Shown here: piece after piece, positions 7,792 to 9,084 of the stretch
Layout: every line of letters begins with the position of its first letter
Numbering within the stretch: the first letter of the stretch is position 1
NCBI GenBank assembly: GCA_030426005.1
Contig: JAUHZM010000107.1
Span: 1 to 9,084, forward strand
Direction of reading: 5' to 3'
Origin: Gammaproteobacteria bacterium
GTDB lineage: Bacteria > Pseudomonadota > Gammaproteobacteria > Arenicellales > Arenicellaceae
Length of the DNA stretch: 9,084 bases
Translations under genes and position numbers: made by a program
Notes under the pieces: generated by a model
What the model was told of the DNA's origin: nothing
Databases searched by the model: none
Seen by the model: the letters and a program-made list of their open reading frames with translations, nothing else

Positions 7792-8115
7792 TCAAGAGTT
7801 ATCAGAACCTGGTAGAGCCGGACCGGAAGGCACCGGCATAGCGCGCAGATTCTCGACCTCTTTCTCGACTTTAGCGAGCTGGCGCTTGCTGCGTCCAGCG
7901 GCCATTTTATTGCGAAAGACTGAGATGCTCATCAACAAAGCACCCAGCACTAAACCGATCAGAAATGGCACAACTAAGACCACATACAAATCCACTTCTG
8001 CCTGCCAGCCGAAATAATAATTCAGCGTTATCGAGCCCGGATTACGCATATTGATAGTCAGTGCGAGCACTGCGAACAGGAGAAATACTATGATGGTGAG
8101 GATGAATTTTTTCAT
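7792..8115 (-). CDS. lapA: lipopolysaccharide assembly protein A (LapA domain)
   Basis: A 107-residue membrane protein of the LapA family (formerly DUF1049), normally co-transcribed with lapB and linked to lipopolysaccharide assembly. Two hydrophobic helices are visible at about 4-21 and 44-64, separated by the family hallmark region with NPGSITLNYYFGW (25-37). A charged, coiled-coil-like stretch (about 68-92, RNKMAAGRSKRQLAKVEKEVENL) and a Pro/Gly tail follow, probably cytoplasmic. The start is ATG, chosen because it gives the usual N-terminus directly before helix 1. No Shine-Dalgarno is evident, and the start codon lies within an 11-bp potential RNA stem formed with the leader. It lies between ihfB (86 nt upstream) and lapB. 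Confidence 0.93.
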   Translation of the reverse strand: MKKFILTIIVFLLFAVLALTINMRNPGSITLNYYFGWQAEVDLYVVLVVPFLIGLVLGALLMSISVFRNKMAAGRSKRQLAKVEKEVENLRAMPVPSGPALPGSDNS

Positions 8116-8164
8116 ACTAAAATCTGGGGGTCTAAACCGGGCTCTGAGATCAGTTTAGTATAAA
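8111..8164 (-). other. leader RNA pairing that covers the lapA start codon
   Basis: In the minus-strand transcript TTTATACTAAA (8154-8164) can pair with TTTAGTATGAA (8111-8121) over 11 bp with one G-U, leaving a 32-nt loop. The 3' arm includes the whole lapA ATG. A shorter alternative, CTAAAC (8153-8158) with GTTTAG (8132-8137), uses part of the same 5' arm and would free the start codon. The stem is AT-rich, so its stability is modest. A role in translation control is inferred only. Confidence 0.4.
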
Positions 8165-8174
8165 TCCTTTTTTA

Positions 8175-8195
8175 GCAACTCGCTGTGCGAGTTGC
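8175..8195. repeat. perfect 9-bp hairpin between ihfB and lapA
   Basis: GCAACTCGC and GCGAGTTGC flank a 3-nt loop, giving a perfect inverted repeat 6 nt after the ihfB stop codon. In the transcribed direction it is followed by TAAAAAAGG rather than a T-run, so it is not a standard intrinsic terminator; on the plus strand the following bases (ATAAATTT) are also a poor match. It could stabilise the 3' end of ihfB mRNA or be a processing site that separates ihfB from lapAB. Confidence 0.65.
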
Positions 8196-8201
8196 ATAAA
8201 T

Positions 8202-8507
8202 TTAGGAATTGATCGAGTCGACTCGTTCCTTCAATTCTTTACCAGGTTTAAAATGCGGCGAAAACTTATCTTCCACAGATACCGACTCCCCGGTTTTAGG
8301 ATTTCGGCCGACCCGCGCAGGACGATAATGCAATGAAAAACTACCAAACCCGCGAATTTCAATTCGCTCACCTTGTTCAAACGCATTACCCATTCGTTCA
8401 AGCACGGCTTTGACCGCCAGCTCAACATCACGATGCGCTAAATGTGGTTGTTTTTCGACTAGCACCTCGATGAGTTCTGACCTCGTCATTGTTGGTGTTT
8501 TAATCAT
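8202..8507 (-). CDS. ihfB: integration host factor beta subunit
   Basis: IHF-beta pairs with IHF-alpha to bend DNA sharply in transcription, replication and recombination. The family core is clear: MTRSELIEVL at the N-terminus, ERIEIRGFGSFSLHYRPARVGRNPKTG with the DNA-intercalating beta-arm and its proline, and PHFKPGKELKERV at the C-terminus. The usual protein is about 94-100 residues and begins at MTRSEL (ATG at 8489, 95 residues), but that codon has no ribosome binding site. The ATG at 8507 adds MIKTPT and has AAGGG 8 nt upstream, so it is chosen here (101 residues). An ATG further upstream at 8570 is rejected because the promoter lies inside that stretch. It follows rpsA, a common gammaproteobacterial order, but is separated from it by a terminator and has its own promoter. 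Confidence 0.95.
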   Translation of the reverse strand: MIKTPTMTRSELIEVLVEKQPHLAHRDVELAVKAVLERMGNAFEQGERIEIRGFGSFSLHYRPARVGRNPKTGESVSVEDKFSPHFKPGKELKERVDSINS

Positions 8508-8541
8508 ACCCTGTACCCTTTGATTAATTTTTAGCCGAGAA

Positions 8542-8570
8542 AGTATAGAGAGTCCTTGCGTTCCACGCAA
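8542..8570 (-). promoter_or_regulatory. candidate sigma70 promoter for ihfB
   Basis: On the minus strand TTGCGT (8565-8570) and TATACT (8542-8547) are exactly 17 bp apart; the -10 matches at 5 of 6 positions and the -35 at 3 of 6. Transcription would begin near 8535, leaving a leader of about 28 nt that contains AAGGG before the ATG at 8507. It lies downstream of the rpsA terminator, so ihfB, and probably lapA and lapB, are expressed from here. Confidence 0.6.
8556..8570. repeat. palindrome overlapping the ihfB -35 box
   Basis: TTGCGT and ACGCAA, perfect 6-bp arms separated by 3 bp, span the -35 hexamer and part of the spacer. The position suits a repressor operator. It does not match the IHF consensus (WATCAANNNNTTR), so IHF autoregulation is not evident from it. 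It is short enough to be chance. Confidence 0.4.
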
Positions 8571-8618
8571 CTAATCCAGAACAAAAAGCCAGCCTAAGTG
8601 ACTGATATTACTTAATTT

Positions 8619-8636
8619 ATCGTCATAATTGACGAT
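8619..8636. repeat. 18-bp palindrome upstream of ihfB
   Basis: ATCGTCA and TGACGAT, perfect 7-bp arms around TAAT, lie about 85 bp before the predicted ihfB start site and just past the rpsA terminator. The symmetry and AT-rich centre resemble a dimeric regulator binding site. No known consensus was recognised. Confidence 0.5.
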
Positions 8637-8659
8637 TGACCACGAAGTTTTCATGGACG

Positions 8660-8695
8660 AAAAAAAACCGCAGCCCACTAATCAGTGAGCTGCGG
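8660..8695 (-). terminator. intrinsic terminator of rpsA
   Basis: In the transcribed direction CCGCAGCTCACT pairs with AGTGGGCTGCGG over 12 bp, including one G-U, around a GATT loop, and is followed by eight T. It lies about 30 nt after the rpsA stop and ends that transcript before the ihfB promoter. Confidence 0.92.
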
Positions 8696-8711
8696 CTCTT
8701 TGAAAAGATTC

Positions 8712-8735
8712 TTGAATAAAGAATTATTTATTCAA
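8712..8735. repeat. AT-rich inverted repeat at the rpsA stop codon
   Basis: TTGAATAAA and TTTATTCAA are perfect 9-bp arms with 6 bp between them, and the rpsA TAA lies in the loop. The stem is weak (one G-C pair) and has no T-run. The 3' arm lies in the 16 nt before the real terminator hairpin. It may have a minor role in mRNA end structure or none. Confidence 0.45.
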
Positions 8736-9084
8736 TTTTTCTTTCAGTTTTTCAGCCAACAAGCTGCTGCCGGAATCATCGCTACCACGTGCGTATTCCT
8801 GAATCGCCTCACTCTCGTGTTGCGCTTCCAGAGCTTTGATAGACAATGAAATACGGCGAGTCTTGCGGTCGATAGAAGTTACCTTCGATTCAACTTCATC
8901 ACCAACACTGAACAGGTTAGACGCATCGTCAACGTGGTCACGAGAAATCTCGCCAGCACGCAGATAACCTTCAACACCATCAGTCAGTTCAATTGTCACG
9001 CCACGTGAATCAACTTCTTTCACAGTACCGGTAACCACCGCGCCTTTATTGTTGGCGGCAACGAAATCACTGAACGGATCGCCT
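8724..9084 (-). CDS. rpsA: 30S ribosomal protein S1 (C-terminal fragment, 5' end outside window)
   Basis: S1 binds mRNA on the 30S subunit and helps unfold it for initiation. Only the last 120 codons are present; the reading frame continues through the right edge. The segment begins GDPFSDFVAANNKGAVVTGT, the linker and start of the last S1 (OB-fold) repeat, and carries VDSRGVTIELTDGVEGYLRA, SVGDEVESKV and DRKTRRISLSIKA, matching the sixth S1 motif of gammaproteobacterial S1. The tail LLAEKLKEKLNK is ordinary. An internal GTG (9038) is in mid-domain and is not a start. It is followed by a strong terminator and then ihfB; cmk is usually upstream, outside this window. Confidence 0.97.
   Translation of the reverse strand, partial: GDPFSDFVAANNKGAVVTGTVKEVDSRGVTIELTDGVEGYLRAGEISRDHVDDASNLFSVGDEVESKVTSIDRKTRRISLSIKALEAQHESEAIQEYARGSDDSGSSLLAEKLKEKLNK

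Noticed and set aside
8175..8195. Intrinsic terminator after ihfB
   Set aside because: The stem is perfect but no T-run follows it in the transcribed direction, so it is listed as a hairpin only.
8508..8530. IHF binding site for ihfB autoregulation
   Set aside because: AATCAA is present next to the leader, but the required downstream TTR at the right spacing is missing.
8202..8570. A 122-residue IHF-beta starting at 8570
   Set aside because: The first 21 residues have no family similarity and overlap the predicted promoter; the start at 8507 has a ribosome binding site.
1..9084. Mobile element, prophage, toxin-antitoxin or defence system
   Set aside because: No transposase, integrase, terminal repeats, small toxin-like gene pairs or CRISPR-like repeats were seen; gene order and content are those of a core chromosome.

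Overview
The window is a run of housekeeping genes, all on the minus strand. In transcription order (right to left) they are the end of rpsA, then ihfB, lapA, lapB, an unrecognised 448-residue gene, dapB, carA and most of carB. The gene set and protein sequences (IHF-beta, the LapA/LapB pair, gammaproteobacterial-type DapB, CarA and CarB) point to a chromosomal segment of a gammaproteobacterium with roughly balanced base composition. I cannot name the genus. There are no transposases, phage genes, tRNAs, rRNAs or CRISPR arrays.

Right end (about 8510-9084): the C-terminal S1 repeat of ribosomal protein S1 is followed by an AT-rich inverted repeat at its stop codon and then a strong intrinsic terminator. 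The gap before ihfB holds an 18-bp palindrome and a good sigma70-type promoter whose -35 box lies in a second palindrome. ihfB, lapA and lapB then follow with gaps of 86 and 33 nt (39 nt if lapB starts at its first ATG). The ihfB-lapA gap is highly structured: a perfect 9-bp hairpin, then an 11-bp long-range pairing that would cover the lapA start codon. LapA and LapB are inner-membrane proteins of lipopolysaccharide assembly.

Middle (about 5192-6538): a 448-residue acidic protein of unknown function sits between lapB and dapB. It has a degenerate receiver-like N-terminus, a long Asp/Glu/Ser-rich linker and a conserved-looking helical C-terminus. It starts with GTG, and dapB starts with TTG.

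Left half (1 to about 5154): dapB (lysine and peptidoglycan precursor synthesis) precedes carA and carB, the two subunits of carbamoyl phosphate synthetase (arginine and pyrimidine synthesis). The 214-nt dapB-carA gap carries a promoter, a possible 10-codon leader peptide, a strong terminator hairpin and a 22-bp palindrome just before the carA ribosome binding site. This is the layout expected of a transcription attenuator and is the most interesting regulatory structure here. carA and carB are 2 nt apart, and carB runs off the left edge lacking about its last 80 codons.

Most of the window is ordinary conserved sequence. The points worth following up are the car leader, the structured lapA leader, the unknown 448-residue protein and the palindromes upstream of ihfB. 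All functional readings of the non-coding elements are inference from sequence alone.
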